Part shown: piece after piece, positions 1-7,856 of the stretch | Numbering within the stretch: position 1 is the stretch's first letter | Layout: each line of letters opens with the position of its first letter | DNA from: Streptomyces sp. NBC_00442 | GTDB taxonomy: Bacteria; Actinomycetota; Actinomycetes; Streptomycetales; Streptomycetaceae | Length of the DNA: 64,000 nt | Direction: 5' to 3' | Assembly (NCBI RefSeq): GCF_036014195.1 | Contig: NZ_CP107918.1 | Span: 434,001-498,000 of the forward strand | Notes under the pieces: model-generated | The model's database searches: none | Told to the model about the DNA's origin: nothing | Seen by the model: the letters and a program-made list of their open reading frames with translations, nothing else | Position numbers and translations under genes: made by a program

Positions 1-135
1 GGCGGTGCGGGCGAGCTCGCGGAAATGGTTCAGGTCGACGCTCGCGTACGGGTCGCTCTCGGGCAGCCGCCAGGACGCCTCGTGGTGCCCGGTGCTCATG
101 AGGAAGGCGTTGAGGTGGAGTTGGCGCCGGGTCAC
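1..135 (-). CDS. FMN-dependent LLM-class monooxygenase, NtaA/SnaA/SoxA type (N-terminal fragment)
   Basis: Only the first 45 codons lie in the window; the gene continues off the left edge. The GTG start at 135 overlaps the stop of the ATPase gene (GTGA), so the two are translationally coupled. The N-terminus contains RQLHLNAFLMSTGHHEASWR followed by a DPYASVDLNHFRELA segment. This is typical of the NtaA/SnaA/SoxA branch of bacterial-luciferase-like flavin monooxygenases, which oxidise organosulfur compounds, nitrilotriacetate and similar substrates with FMNH2 from a partner reductase. As the last visible gene of a sulfonate-type uptake operon, desulfonation or C-S cleavage is the likely role. 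The substrate cannot be read from this fragment. Confidence 0.75.
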   Translation of the reverse strand, partial: MTRRQLHLNAFLMSTGHHEASWRLPESDPYASVDLNHFRELARTA

Positions 136-959
136 TGGGGGTCCTCCTGGTGGTGGGTGTGCTCTTGGCGGGTGCGCTCCTGACCGGTGCGCTCGTGCTG
201 GGTGCCCTCTTGGTGCCGCTCCTCGTGGGCGGTCACACCGAGCGCGCTGAGCAGGCGTTCGCGGTACTCGCCGAGGAGCGGATCGCGGTACGAGCGGGGG
301 TGCGGGCGGTCGATGGTGAGGTCGAGGCCGATGCGGCCCCGGTCGAGGACCAGGACCCGGTCGGCGAGGACGATGGCCTCGTCCACGTCGTGGGTGACGA
401 GCAGGACGGAGGGGCGGTGGCGTTGCCACAGCTCGCGCAGGAGCACGTGCATGCGGATACGGGTGAGGGCGTCCAGGGCGCCGAACGGCTCGTCCGCGAG
501 GAGCAGTTCGGGCCGGCGTACCAGGGAGCGGGCGAGGGCCGCGCGTTGTGCCTCGCCGCCGGACAGCTCGTTGGGCCAGGCCCGTTCGCGCCCCGCGAGC
601 CCCACCTCGGCGAGGGCGGCGCGGCCCTGTTCGGCGGCCTCCTTGCCGTCCGTGCCCAGCAGGACGTTGTCGAGGACGCGGCGCCAGGGCAGCAGCCGGG
701 AGTCCTGGAAGACCACCGACACCCGCTCCGGGGCGGCGAGTTCACCGCTTCCGGTGACCTCGTGGTCGAGTCCGGCGATGGCACGCAGCAGGGTGCTCTT
801 GCCGGAGCCGCTGTGACCGAGCAGGGCCGTGAACTGGCCGGCCGGGATGTCGAGGTCGATGCCGTCGAGGACGGTACGGCCGTCGAAGGACCGGGTGAGT
901 CCGGCGAGCCGGACCGCGGGGGCCTGGACGGTGGTCAGTTGCTCAGTGTGCGTCGCCAT
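132..959 (-). CDS. ABC transporter ATP-binding protein, sulfonate/taurine/nitrate (SsuB/TauB-like) family
   Basis: Cytoplasmic ATPase of 275 residues that powers import. Walker A GHSGSGKST is near residue 48, the Q-loop FQDSRLLPW near 85, signature LSGGEAQR near 140, Walker B LLLADEPFGALD near 162 and the H-loop VTHDVDEA near 195. The LLPWRRVLDNV segment is typical of the SsuB/TauB/NrtD group. ATG 959 follows GGAGGG and lies 25 nt inside the permease gene, indicating coupling. The last 30 or so residues are an unusual polar tail rich in His, Gln, Glu and Thr with a repeated QERT-like unit; no function is evident. Part of the operon 2865-1. Confidence 0.93.
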   Translation of the reverse strand: MATHTEQLTTVQAPAVRLAGLTRSFDGRTVLDGIDLDIPAGQFTALLGHSGSGKSTLLRAIAGLDHEVTGSGELAAPERVSVVFQDSRLLPWRRVLDNVLLGTDGKEAAEQGRAALAEVGLAGRERAWPNELSGGEAQRAALARSLVRRPELLLADEPFGALDALTRIRMHVLLRELWQRHRPSVLLVTHDVDEAIVLADRVLVLDRGRIGLDLTIDRPHPRSYRDPLLGEYRERLLSALGVTAHEERHQEGTQHERTGQERTRQEHTHHQEDPQ

Positions 960-1786
960 GACAGCACCCTCCGTTCGACGAGGCGGACCGCGCTGTCGGA
1001 GACGAGGCCGAAGACGCCGTAGATCAGCAGGCCGACGAGGATGATGTCGGTGCGGCCGTAGTTCTGGGCCTGGAACATCAGGTAGCCGAGGCCGCTGGTG
1101 GCGTTGATCTGCTCCAGGACGACCAGCGAGAGCCAGGAGCCGGTCACGCCGAGCCGGAGCCCGACGAAGAATCCGGGCAGGGCGCCGGGGATCACGATCT
1201 GCCGGATGAAGCGGACCCTGGACAGGCCCTGGACTTCGGCGAGTTCGACGTAGCGGTGGTCGATGCCGGACAGTGCGGCGTGCAGGTTGAGGTAGACCGG
1301 GATATAGACGACGATGGCGATGATCGCGATCTTGAAGGTCTCGCCGATGCCGAGCCACAGGATGAACAGCGGGATCAGGCCGAGGGTGGGTATCGCCCGG
1401 TTGAGCTGCACCGTTCCGTCGATCAGCGCGTCGCCGACGCGGCTGAGCCCGGCCACGAGGGCGAGGACCACTCCGGCGGTGAGCCCGAGGGCGAAGCCGT
1501 ACGCGGCTCGTTCCAGCGAGGTGAGCACGTCCGTGGAAAGGGTGCCGTCGCTCCACAGCCCGCCTGTGGTGCGCAGCACCGTCCAGGGCGCGGGGATCGC
1601 GGCGGGGTCCAGCCGTCCGGCGGCGGACGCGGCGGCCCACAGGACGAGGACGAGGCCGGGGCCGACGAGCCGCGCGGCGGGCAGTTTCCTGCCGGGTGCG
1701 AGCGCGCGGCGCCTTGGCCTGCGGACGGCGGGGGCCGTGGTTTCGACAGTCGGGGACACCAGGGGTGTGGGCGCTGTGGTGGTCAT
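935..1786 (-). CDS. ABC transporter permease, sulfonate/taurine (SsuC/TauC-like) family
   Basis: Integral membrane subunit of 283 residues. A proline- and arginine-rich cytoplasmic N-terminus (about 45 residues) precedes roughly six hydrophobic segments, the first at VGPGLVLVLWAAASAAG. The binding-protein-dependent transport (EAA) loop is seen around VELAEVQGLSRVRFIRQIVIPGALPGFF: E..G....I.. is typical for contact with the ATPase. ATG 1786 starts 5 nt after the binding-protein gene stops and the 3' end overlaps the ATPase gene. Together these form a complete importer of the aliphatic sulfonate/taurine/nitrate class. The exact substrate is inferred only from context (cysteine-type leader peptides and a flavin monooxygenase). 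Confidence 0.92.
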   Translation of the reverse strand: MTTTAPTPLVSPTVETTAPAVRRPRRRALAPGRKLPAARLVGPGLVLVLWAAASAAGRLDPAAIPAPWTVLRTTGGLWSDGTLSTDVLTSLERAAYGFALGLTAGVVLALVAGLSRVGDALIDGTVQLNRAIPTLGLIPLFILWLGIGETFKIAIIAIVVYIPVYLNLHAALSGIDHRYVELAEVQGLSRVRFIRQIVIPGALPGFFVGLRLGVTGSWLSLVVLEQINATSGLGYLMFQAQNYGRTDIILVGLLIYGVFGLVSDSAVRLVERRVLSWRRTLSN

Positions 1787-1791
1787 GGCGG

Positions 1792-2865
1792 TCACCTCTG
1801 GTACGCGGCCGCGACGGCCTTGGCCGCAAGGCCCTCGAATCGGCGGTCGAAGAGCGAGTCGACCTGGAACTTCTTCACGAAGCCGCCCTCGGCGAGCAGG
1901 TCCGCGGTCTCTTGCTCCCACTTGATCGCCTCGTCCCAACCGGTCGGGAAGAGAGGCTTGTTGGCGAGGGCGGTGATCGACCGCGCCTGGGCGGGCGTGA
2001 GGTTCTGGGTCTTGACGTAGAACTCCTCGTTCCAGACGTCCGGGTGCTCGTACGCCCACACCTGACCCTTGGCCCAGCGCGGGACGTACGCGGCGACCGC
2101 GGCGGCCTTCGCGGGGTCGGCGAGCACGGAGGTCGGCGCCCACAGCAGGTTGAGGAGGTCGACCACGCCGGTCGCGATGGTGTGCGCGCCCTTGGGTCCG
2201 TACTGCTTGAGGTAGGCGGGCGCCTGACTGTTGGCGAGCGGGGCGATGTCGACCTGGCCGGCCTGGAGCGCGGTGAAGAACTGGTTGCTGGTCAGCGGCA
2301 CGAGCTTCACGTCGTCGTGCGTCAACCCGGCCTGCTTCAGGGCCCGGAGCAGGACGACGCCCTGCGCCTGCCCCTGCGAGAAGGCCAGCTTCCTGCCCCG
2401 GAAACCCTGCACGTCCTTGATGTCGCTGCCGGGCTTGGTGGCGAAGACGTAGGTGGGCTTGCGGGTGATGTCGATCCCGACGATCTTCGCGTCGAACCCC
2501 TGGAAGTGCGCCTGGATCGGCGGGATCCCCGCGTTGTTGGCCACATCGAGGGACTTGGCGCGGAAGGCGTTGATGACATCGGGGCCGGCGCCGGTGTTCA
2601 CCCAGTCCGACACGGTGAACGGCAGGCCGTCCAACCCGGCCAGTTTGAACTGGAGTTGCTGGACCCCTTGGTACGAGGCGATCTTCAGGCTGGTGCCGGC
2701 AGGGACGGTGGTGGACAGCGGGGCGGACAGGGCCCCCTTGGTCGCGGTGCCGGCGGCCTGGGCACCCGCGCATCCGCTGAGACCGGCAGCGGCGGCGACG
2801 CCGAGCAGTGAGGACAGGAACAGCCGCCGGTCGACACCGGGCACGGCTGGGGACACTGGTGGCAT
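1792..2865 (-). CDS. ABC transporter substrate-binding lipoprotein, sulfonate/taurine/nitrate family
   Basis: Extracytoplasmic solute receptor of 357 residues. The N-terminus has a twin-arginine-like RRLFLSSLLG stretch, a hydrophobic core and lipobox LSGC, so it is probably a lipidated, possibly Tat-exported, protein. The mature domain has the SsuA-type motifs IASYQGVQQ and DVANNAGIPPIQAH, plus a type II periplasmic fold pattern with GRKLAFSQGQAQ. ATG 2865 is preferred over the upstream TTG at 2895 because CGGAG lies 7 nt before it and the signal peptide then has normal length. First structural gene of the operon, 359 nt after the leader-peptide stop, followed after 5 nt by the permease. Confidence 0.9.
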   Translation of the reverse strand: MPPVSPAVPGVDRRLFLSSLLGVAAAAGLSGCAGAQAAGTATKGALSAPLSTTVPAGTSLKIASYQGVQQLQFKLAGLDGLPFTVSDWVNTGAGPDVINAFRAKSLDVANNAGIPPIQAHFQGFDAKIVGIDITRKPTYVFATKPGSDIKDVQGFRGRKLAFSQGQAQGVVLLRALKQAGLTHDDVKLVPLTSNQFFTALQAGQVDIAPLANSQAPAYLKQYGPKGAHTIATGVVDLLNLLWAPTSVLADPAKAAAVAAYVPRWAKGQVWAYEHPDVWNEEFYVKTQNLTPAQARSITALANKPLFPTGWDEAIKWEQETADLLAEGGFVKKFQVDSLFDRRFEGLAAKAVAAAYQR

Positions 2866-3224
2866 GGAGGAACTCCGTGAGGGCAGGAGGAACAAGGGCG
2901 CGCGGAATTACGTGCGGAATTACGTGCGGGCGGGGCGGCCGGGAAAAGGCGCCGAACGAGGAAAATGTGCGTGCGGAATCCGGACGTGGCGCGGAAGGGC
3001 ATGCGGGTACGCGCCGTCAGCGCGTACGCGCCGTCAACGGATCACCACGGCAGAAAGCCGGGGCCTCCGCTGGTCGGACACCGCCGGGTGCGCAGCGTGA
3101 ACGGGCGCGCGAGCGCCTCCATGAAGAGGCGCGTGAAGGTGCGTGAATGCCGTCGGCGCACTCGATCGCCCTCTGCGGCGCGCCACTTCACCGGCACATC
3201 AGCGACAGCGGCCGCGGCCGCACG
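2866..3224 (-). other. Long untranslated leader between leader peptide and binding-protein gene
   Basis: These 359 nt have no credible gene on either strand. A 14-bp palindrome (GCGGCCGCGGCCGC, 3208-3221) begins 3 nt after the leader-peptide stop. Two direct repeats follow: GTACGCGCCGTCA at 3007-3019 and 3024-3036, and a tandem 12-mer GCGGAATTACGT at 2902-2913 and 2914-2925 (plus-strand sequence). Such a long spacer behind a Cys-Cys leader peptide is a plausible place for an attenuator, but I cannot fold it reliably by eye. Confidence 0.45.
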
Positions 3225-3380
3225 TCAGCAACACAGGGTGCGGCCGATCCGCATGAGGTCGATGACACGGCACCTGGTCAGGAGTACCGGTCGCGACGGC
3301 GTCGGCGCGACACCGGCGCTCCGGTCGCGGACCTGCCGCGACCGGATAGTCACCGGGGAGAATTCCTGCGCGCTGCTCAT
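3225..3380 (-). CDS. Putative cysteine-responsive leader peptide of the uptake operon
   Basis: A 51-residue peptide ending RPVLLTRCRVIDLMRIGRTLCC. The core LTR-x-x-x-IDL-x-RI-x-x-x-LC matches the actinobacterial leader-peptide pattern (R-R-x-x-DL-x-R-x-x-x-A-x-C) found ahead of sulfur-assimilation genes. It has Cys at position 37 and a terminal Cys-Cys pair immediately before TGA, so translation would sense cysteinyl-tRNA. ATG 3380 lies 7 nt after a GAGGAT -10 box with TTGACA 18 nt further upstream, which fits a leaderless transcript; GAGGA could instead act as a ribosome site. A TTG at 3407 would extend it by nine residues and is less likely. The assignment is strong on pattern; regulation is inferred. 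Confidence 0.8.
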   Translation of the reverse strand: MSSAQEFSPVTIRSRQVRDRSAGVAPTPSRPVLLTRCRVIDLMRIGRTLCC

Positions 3381-3387
3381 GCCGAGA

Positions 3388-3417
3388 ATCCTCGCGTCCG
3401 CCCGCAATCCCTGTCAA
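3388..3417 (-). promoter_or_regulatory. Promoter for leader peptide and uptake operon
   Basis: On the minus strand TTGACA (3417-3412) is a perfect -35 box. An 18-nt spacer and GAGGAT (3393-3388) follow, five of six matching the Streptomyces TAGGAT -10 box. The A of the leader ATG lies 8 nt downstream of the box, as expected for a leaderless mRNA. Confidence 0.65.
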
Positions 3418-3434
3418 CATTCGGAGTTTCTGAA

Positions 3435-4649
3435 TTAATTCGGTGCCGCGGACACGCTCAATGGGTCCCGGTACAGCACGTCGAGCACCACCGAACCGCC
3501 CGCCACCGCGAGCACCGAGTCCGGGAAACTGCTCGGCACGACCAGGGCGTCCCGGCGCCCCACCGCTTCGCGCAGTGCGGTGAGGCAGTCCTGCCGGTGC
3601 ATCACGCCGACCTCGGTGACGACGACCGTTTCCGGGTTGAGGACGTCCAGGAGCAGCCGGGCCGCGCGCCCGACCATCCTGGCCCGCTCCACGAGGAGCC
3701 GCACGGCGACCGGGTCGCCGCCGCCCGCCGCCCGCACCACGTGCATCGGGTTCGCCGTGCCGATGACGTGGCGCTCGCGCGCCCGTCGGCACAGGGTGCG
3801 CTCGCTCAACTCGGCCTGGAGGCAGCCCGTTTGGCCGCACTCGCACCGTTCCGTGCCGCCGGCGAGCGGCAGATGGGCGATGGCACCGGCCTGCGAGCGG
3901 GGGCCGTGGTGCACCTCGTCGTGGGTGGCGAAGGCGGCGTCCACGACGTTGCCGGCGAACAGGTGCAGCATGCTCCGGCTCCCCCGGGCCCGCCCGAACA
4001 GCCGCTCCGCGTTGACCAACGCCCTTGCGTGGCCGTCGACTTGGACCGGAAGCCCGGTGCGTTCGCCGATCGCGTCGCGTACGGCGACGTCCCGCCAGCC
4101 GAGCAGGGCGTGCTCGACGACGGTGCCGGAGTCCCGGTCCACCCAGCCGCCGGCCGCCACCCCGACGCCCAGCGGGATGCGCCCCTCCGCCTCCGCGAGC
4201 AGTGCGCCGAGACCTTCGGCGGCCTGGGCGAGGACACGGTCCGGCTCGGTGCCGTCACCGTGACCCAGGCGCCGCTCCGCGAGCACCCGGCCGCGCAGGT
4301 CGAGCAGGGCGACGCTGGTGTACGGCACCGCCACGTGCACCCCGCCGACCACGAACCGGTCGGCATCCAGATCGACCGGCACATGGGGGCGTCCGGCGCC
4401 TTTCGACCGCCGGGGCGCGGCGGCCTCCCGGATCAGGCCGAGCGAGTCCAGGCGCGCACAGTGGTCGGTCACCGATGCCGGGGAGAGCCCGGTCAGGCGG
4501 GCGATGGTGCTGCGGGCGACGGGGCCGTGCTCAAGGACGGAGCGCAGCACCGCGCTGGCGCTGGTCCGGCGCCTGGCACCGTCCGCCGCCCGGCGCGGCG
4601 CCGGTTCAGCGGGTGGGTCGAGCAGGGAAAGGGGGGCCGAACGGGACAT
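3435..4649 (-). CDS. ROK-family transcriptional regulator
   Basis: 404 residues: an N-terminal winged helix (about 25-90, with VARSTIARLTGLSPASVTDH) followed by a ROK sugar-kinase-like domain. The zinc-binding motif CECGQTGCLQAELSE, about residue 265, fits CxCGxxGCx4-E of ROK regulators, and VGVAAGGWVDRD is the glycine-rich phosphate-type loop. ROK regulators usually bind sugars or sugar phosphates; here the gene sits between two sulfur-type leader peptides and upstream of a sulfonate-type importer on the same strand, so control of that importer is a reasonable inference. ATG 4649 is supported by GAGGAAG 7 nt upstream. The stop is 17 nt before the -35 box of the next promoter. Confidence 0.88.
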   Translation of the reverse strand: MSRSAPLSLLDPPAEPAPRRAADGARRRTSASAVLRSVLEHGPVARSTIARLTGLSPASVTDHCARLDSLGLIREAAAPRRSKGAGRPHVPVDLDADRFVVGGVHVAVPYTSVALLDLRGRVLAERRLGHGDGTEPDRVLAQAAEGLGALLAEAEGRIPLGVGVAAGGWVDRDSGTVVEHALLGWRDVAVRDAIGERTGLPVQVDGHARALVNAERLFGRARGSRSMLHLFAGNVVDAAFATHDEVHHGPRSQAGAIAHLPLAGGTERCECGQTGCLQAELSERTLCRRARERHVIGTANPMHVVRAAGGGDPVAVRLLVERARMVGRAARLLLDVLNPETVVVTEVGVMHRQDCLTALREAVGRRDALVVPSSFPDSVLAVAGGSVVLDVLYRDPLSVSAAPN

Positions 4650-4728
4650 GGGGTACTTCCTCGGGGAGCTGGTCCGACATCGCGCCGTCTCGTACGCGGC
4701 GGATCCGGACGTGCTGCTCCCGGCCGCC

Positions 4729-4812
4729 TCAGCAGGAGCGACAGGTGGCCGTGCCCTGGCGCCGCAGGTCGACATAGCGACGCGACGCGAAGTTCTCAGC
4801 CTGCGGGACCAT
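4729..4812 (-). CDS. Second sulfur-type leader peptide, upstream of the ROK regulator
   Basis: A 27-residue peptide with the core SRRYVDLRRQGTATCRSC. This is an almost ideal copy of the actinobacterial RRxxDLxRxxxAxC leader peptide, with two cysteines in the last four positions. It is too short for routine gene finding. ATG 4812 has no Shine-Dalgarno sequence, but TAGCTT ends 6 nt before it, consistent with a leaderless transcript. The ROK gene starts 79 nt after its TGA, so the regulator itself may be controlled by cysteine availability. No structural gene other than ROK lies directly behind it. Confidence 0.78.
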   Translation of the reverse strand: MVPQAENFASRRYVDLRRQGTATCRSC

Positions 4813-4818
4813 GGCCCG

Positions 4819-4824
4819 AAGCTA
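4819..4824 (-). promoter_or_regulatory. -10 box for the upstream leader peptide
   Basis: TAGCTT on the minus strand ends 6 nt before ATG 4812, the spacing of a leaderless start. The -35 region is not recognisable in the GC-rich sequence upstream. Confidence 0.5.
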
Positions 4825-4930
4825 GCAAACCGGGCCGCCGCTGCCCAGGGGCCGCCCACGGTACGGACGTTCCGGCGCGCCGGACGGACGTCCCGCGCGC
4901 GCCGCACCGCCGGGCAGGGCGGGGGTCCGC

Positions 4931-6076
4931 TCAGCCGGCCGCTTCCTGCGCGGAGTGCGGGTTGGCGGCCGCGCCCTCGGTGCTGAGGAGCACGACCACC
5001 GACGACGGGCCGAGCCCCAGCGCCGTACGCCACCGGCCGTTTTCCGGTGTGTCGAGCAGGGCCCGCAGTCCGGCGAGCCCCGCGGCGCCGCAGGGGCCCG
5101 AGGAGACGCCGAGTTCCGCGAGGGTCGCGGCGGCCCGAGCGGCCTCGGGGTCGGACACGGCGACAGCCGCGTCGAGTCCGTTGCGCAGGTGCGGCCACGC
5201 GATGCTGGACGGGGTACCGCAATTGAGCCCGGCCATGGCGGTGTCGCCGGTGGTGATGCTGACGGGCGCGTCCCGCGTGAGGCTCTCCAGGACGCAGGCG
5301 GCGGCCATCGGCTCCACCGAGAGCAGGGCCGGCGCCTGCCCGGACGGACGGCTTCGGTAGTGCGTCACGACCGCCTGGGCCAGGGACCCCACACCCACGG
5401 GTACGGCGACGAGGCCGGGGCCCGCGGCGACGCCGGCGGCCGTCAGCTGCTCGTCGATCTCGGCGCAGAGGGTGGAGTAGCCCTCGACGATCCATGCGGG
5501 GATCCGCTCGTAGCCCGGCCAGCCCGTGTCCTGGACCAGGACCGCGTCCGCCCGGCCCGCCCGCTCGGCCGCGAGCCGCACCGCCTCGTCGTAGGGCCCG
5601 GCGACCTGGGTGACCTTCGCCTGCTCCGCGGTGATGGCCGACACCGCACGGGGATGGACACCCCGGGGGACGAAGACATGGGCGCGCTGTCCGAGCAGGC
5701 GCGCCACGCGGGCCACCGCGCGCCCGTGGTTGCCGTCGGTGGCGGTGACCAGAGTGACCGGTTCCGGGTCGGCGCCGTCGGCCGCGGCCGGCCGCTCGGC
5801 GAGGATGCGACGGACCGCCCAGGACGCGCCGAGCGCCTTGAAGGCGGGCAGGCCCAGCCGGGACGACTCGTCCTTGACGAAGACGCGCCCGACCTCCAAC
5901 TCCCGTGCGAGTGCGGGTAGTTCGGTGAGCGGAGTGGGCGCGTAGTCGGGCAGCGCGGCATGGAAGTCGCGCACCTCGACGGGCGCGGGCTCGCAGCGCC
6001 AGGCGTTTCGGGAGCCGGGCCGCGCGGACCAGGTCGTGAGGGGCAGGGCGCGGGGAGTTGAAACGAGTTCGGGCAT
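4931..6076 (-). CDS. PLP-dependent diaminopropionate ammonia-lyase-like protein
   Basis: A fold-type II pyridoxal-phosphate enzyme of 381 residues, cytosolic. The PLP lysine is in LPAFKALGASWAV (about residue 83), with the substrate loop ATDGNHGRAVAR (about 118) and a glycine-rich phosphate loop VPVGVGSLAQAV. The ATDGNHGRAVA form is characteristic of 2,3-diaminopropionate ammonia-lyase (DpaL/YgeX), which releases pyruvate and ammonia; threonine dehydratases usually have a different loop. At 381 residues it is close to the usual size of about 400. ATG 6076 starts the conserved part but has only a weak upstream GGGCGG. It is divergent from the SRPBCC gene and separate from the uptake locus. Related serine/threonine dehydratase activity cannot be excluded. 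Confidence 0.78.
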   Translation of the reverse strand: MPELVSTPRALPLTTWSARPGSRNAWRCEPAPVEVRDFHAALPDYAPTPLTELPALARELEVGRVFVKDESSRLGLPAFKALGASWAVRRILAERPAAADGADPEPVTLVTATDGNHGRAVARVARLLGQRAHVFVPRGVHPRAVSAITAEQAKVTQVAGPYDEAVRLAAERAGRADAVLVQDTGWPGYERIPAWIVEGYSTLCAEIDEQLTAAGVAAGPGLVAVPVGVGSLAQAVVTHYRSRPSGQAPALLSVEPMAAACVLESLTRDAPVSITTGDTAMAGLNCGTPSSIAWPHLRNGLDAAVAVSDPEAARAAATLAELGVSSGPCGAAGLAGLRALLDTPENGRWRTALGLGPSSVVVLLSTEGAAANPHSAQEAAG

Positions 6077-6247
6077 CCGCCCAGGGTGCGGTGCGCGCCC
6101 GCGATCAGTCCAGCACACGCTCCTGCCGCCATAAGGTCTCACCGTGCGTGCCGGGCACCCGCGTTGACCACCCACCCACTCCAATGTTAGAACTTATAAC
6201 GAACGACAAGCCCTCTAAGTCCAGTCTTCCACGTCAGGGGATTCGTC

Positions 6248-6880
6248 ATGTTCGGCACTCGTCGCACCGGCCTCCGCGCCGCCCTGTTCGCCGTCCCGCT
6301 CGTTCTCGCCGTGCTCGGCTCCGCCGCGGCGCCCGCCGGCGCCGCCCCGCGTACCGTCACGTCCCTCACCTGCCGCGGGCAGGGCGTCGACCCCGACGCC
6401 CGCGTCCGCTACCGCACCGAAGCCGTCGTCCACGCCTCGTTGAACACCGTCTGGAAGGTGCAGACCGACGTGGCGCGGTGGCCCTCCTGGCAGGGCGCCG
6501 TCACCAGCGCGGAACGCCTCGACCACGGTCCCTTCCGCACGGGATCGGCGTTCCACTGGACGACCCCCGTGCCTCCCAACCCCGCGACCCCCGCCACCAG
6601 CCTGGACATCACCTCCACCGTCCAGCAGGTCCGGCACGGCTCCTGCATCCGCTGGACGGGGCCCGCGACCGGCGAGGGGCTGCACATCGACGGCGTGCAC
6701 GTATGGAACTTCACCAAGGTCAGGGGCGGCGTTCTCGTACGCACCGAGGAGACCCACACCGGCCCGCAGGTCGATGCCGACGTTCCCGCCGCGACCGAGA
6801 TCCTCCGCACCGGGCTCGACGCGTGGCTGCGGGACCTGAAGAACGCCGCCGAGGCCCGAACCGCCGATCACCGGAGCTGA
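6248..6880 (+). CDS. Secreted SRPBCC (START/polyketide-cyclase-like) family protein
   Basis: 210 residues. A signal peptide (residues 1-33: basic start, LFAVPLVLAVLGSAAAP core, AGA-AP cleavage region) precedes an SRPBCC-type helix-grip domain, with VVHASLNTVWKVQTDVARW and WPSWQGAVTSAE typical of the first helix and strand. These domains bind hydrophobic ligands. Secretion is uncommon for the family but recurs in Streptomyces. The ATG has AGGGG 8 nt upstream. The sequence before it (GTTAGAACTTATAAC, about 6185-6200) is AT-rich, includes a TATAAC box and a small dyad, and may be the promoter. No enzymatic residues can be assigned. Confidence 0.8.
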   Translation: MFGTRRTGLRAALFAVPLVLAVLGSAAAPAGAAPRTVTSLTCRGQGVDPDARVRYRTEAVVHASLNTVWKVQTDVARWPSWQGAVTSAERLDHGPFRTGSAFHWTTPVPPNPATPATSLDITSTVQQVRHGSCIRWTGPATGEGLHIDGVHVWNFTKVRGGVLVRTEETHTGPQVDADVPAATEILRTGLDAWLRDLKNAAEARTADHRS

Positions 6881-7022
6881 CGCCCGGGTCCGCGGACCAC
6901 CTGGTGATTCCTCCAGTGCGCACACCCCCGCCCCGCCGTTTTCCGTGCGCGGAACCAGTCGTTTCCGGCCCCCTCGCGGGCTTCACTGGCTTGGACGCAG
7001 TGGTAGAAGGGCGTGGAGAGAC

Positions 7023-7856
7023 ATGGATCTGAACACCGTGATGGACGTGCGGGACGCGCGGCTGCGGGAACCCTGGCAGTCGGGGGACGCGTGGCTGGGC
7101 GGGGGCACGTACCTGTTCTCCGAGCCGCAGCCCCATCTGCGGCGGCTCGTGGATCTGAGCCGGATGGGCTGGGATCCGCTGACGGTGGGCGCGGACGGAT
7201 CGCTGAAGATCGCGGCCACGTGCACCATCGCCCAGCTCTACCGGTTCGGGCGGGCGCTGCCCGTGGCGTCCGCGCACCTCTTCGAGCAGTGCTGCCGCGC
7301 CTTCCTGGCCTCGTTCAAGATCTGGAACATGGCCACCGTGGGCGGCAACCTGTGCAACGGGCTGCCGGCCGGACCCATCATCTCGCTGGCCGCCGCACTC
7401 GACGGCACCTGCCTGCTCCAGTCGCAGGCGGGCGCCGTACGCGACGTGAAGGTCGTCGACTTCATCCTCGGCGCCGGCATCAAGAATCTCGGCGAGGGCG
7501 AGCTGCTCCGCTCGGTCACCCTCCCGGCGCGTGCCCTGGCCTGCCACACGGCGTTCCGGCAGGTGTCGCTCTACGGGCTCGGCCGCTCGGGCGCCCTGGT
7601 CATCGGGACGCTCGACCCGGCGGACGGGTCGATGGCGGTGACGATCAGCGCGGCCACCGTGCGCCCGTTCCGCTTCTGGTTCCCGCTGCCTCCGGACCGG
7701 GGCGAACTGCAACGGGCGATCGAGACGCACGTCGGCGGCGACGACTGGTACGACGACATCCACGGACTGCCCGAGTGGCGGCGGCACATGGGGCTGCGCC
7801 TCGCGGAGGAAGTCCGCCAGGAACTGACGCGGCTGTGCGGAGGAGGTGCGCGATGA
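7023..7856 (+). CDS. FAD-binding subunit of a molybdenum hydroxylase (xanthine dehydrogenase family)
   Basis: 277 residues with the CO-dehydrogenase/xanthine-dehydrogenase FAD fold: WLGGGTYLF near residue 26 (first pyrophosphate loop) and ATVGGNLCNGLPAGP near 103 (second FAD loop). The FAD subunit passes electrons from the iron-sulfur clusters to NAD or another acceptor. ATG 7023 is backed by GGAGAG; the ORF is open further upstream but without conserved sequence. The stop overlaps the next start by 4 nt (ATGA), so it is co-translated with the iron-sulfur/molybdenum subunit, and the two would form an (alpha-beta)n enzyme. Confidence 0.9.
   Translation: MDLNTVMDVRDARLREPWQSGDAWLGGGTYLFSEPQPHLRRLVDLSRMGWDPLTVGADGSLKIAATCTIAQLYRFGRALPVASAHLFEQCCRAFLASFKIWNMATVGGNLCNGLPAGPIISLAAALDGTCLLQSQAGAVRDVKVVDFILGAGIKNLGEGELLRSVTLPARALACHTAFRQVSLYGLGRSGALVIGTLDPADGSMAVTISAATVRPFRFWFPLPPDRGELQRAIETHVGGDDWYDDIHGLPEWRRHMGLRLAEEVRQELTRLCGGGAR

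Noticed and set aside
132..2865. Assigning ssuABC names with a specific substrate
   Set aside because: Family motifs are shared by sulfonate, taurine, nitrate and thiamine-precursor importers; the cysteine-type leader supports sulfur but does not define the ligand.
3147..5360. Long open frame on the plus strand across the ROK and DpaL-like genes
   Set aside because: It runs antisense to two genes with clear domain motifs and is open only because high GC removes stop codons. No ribosome site or known protein pattern.
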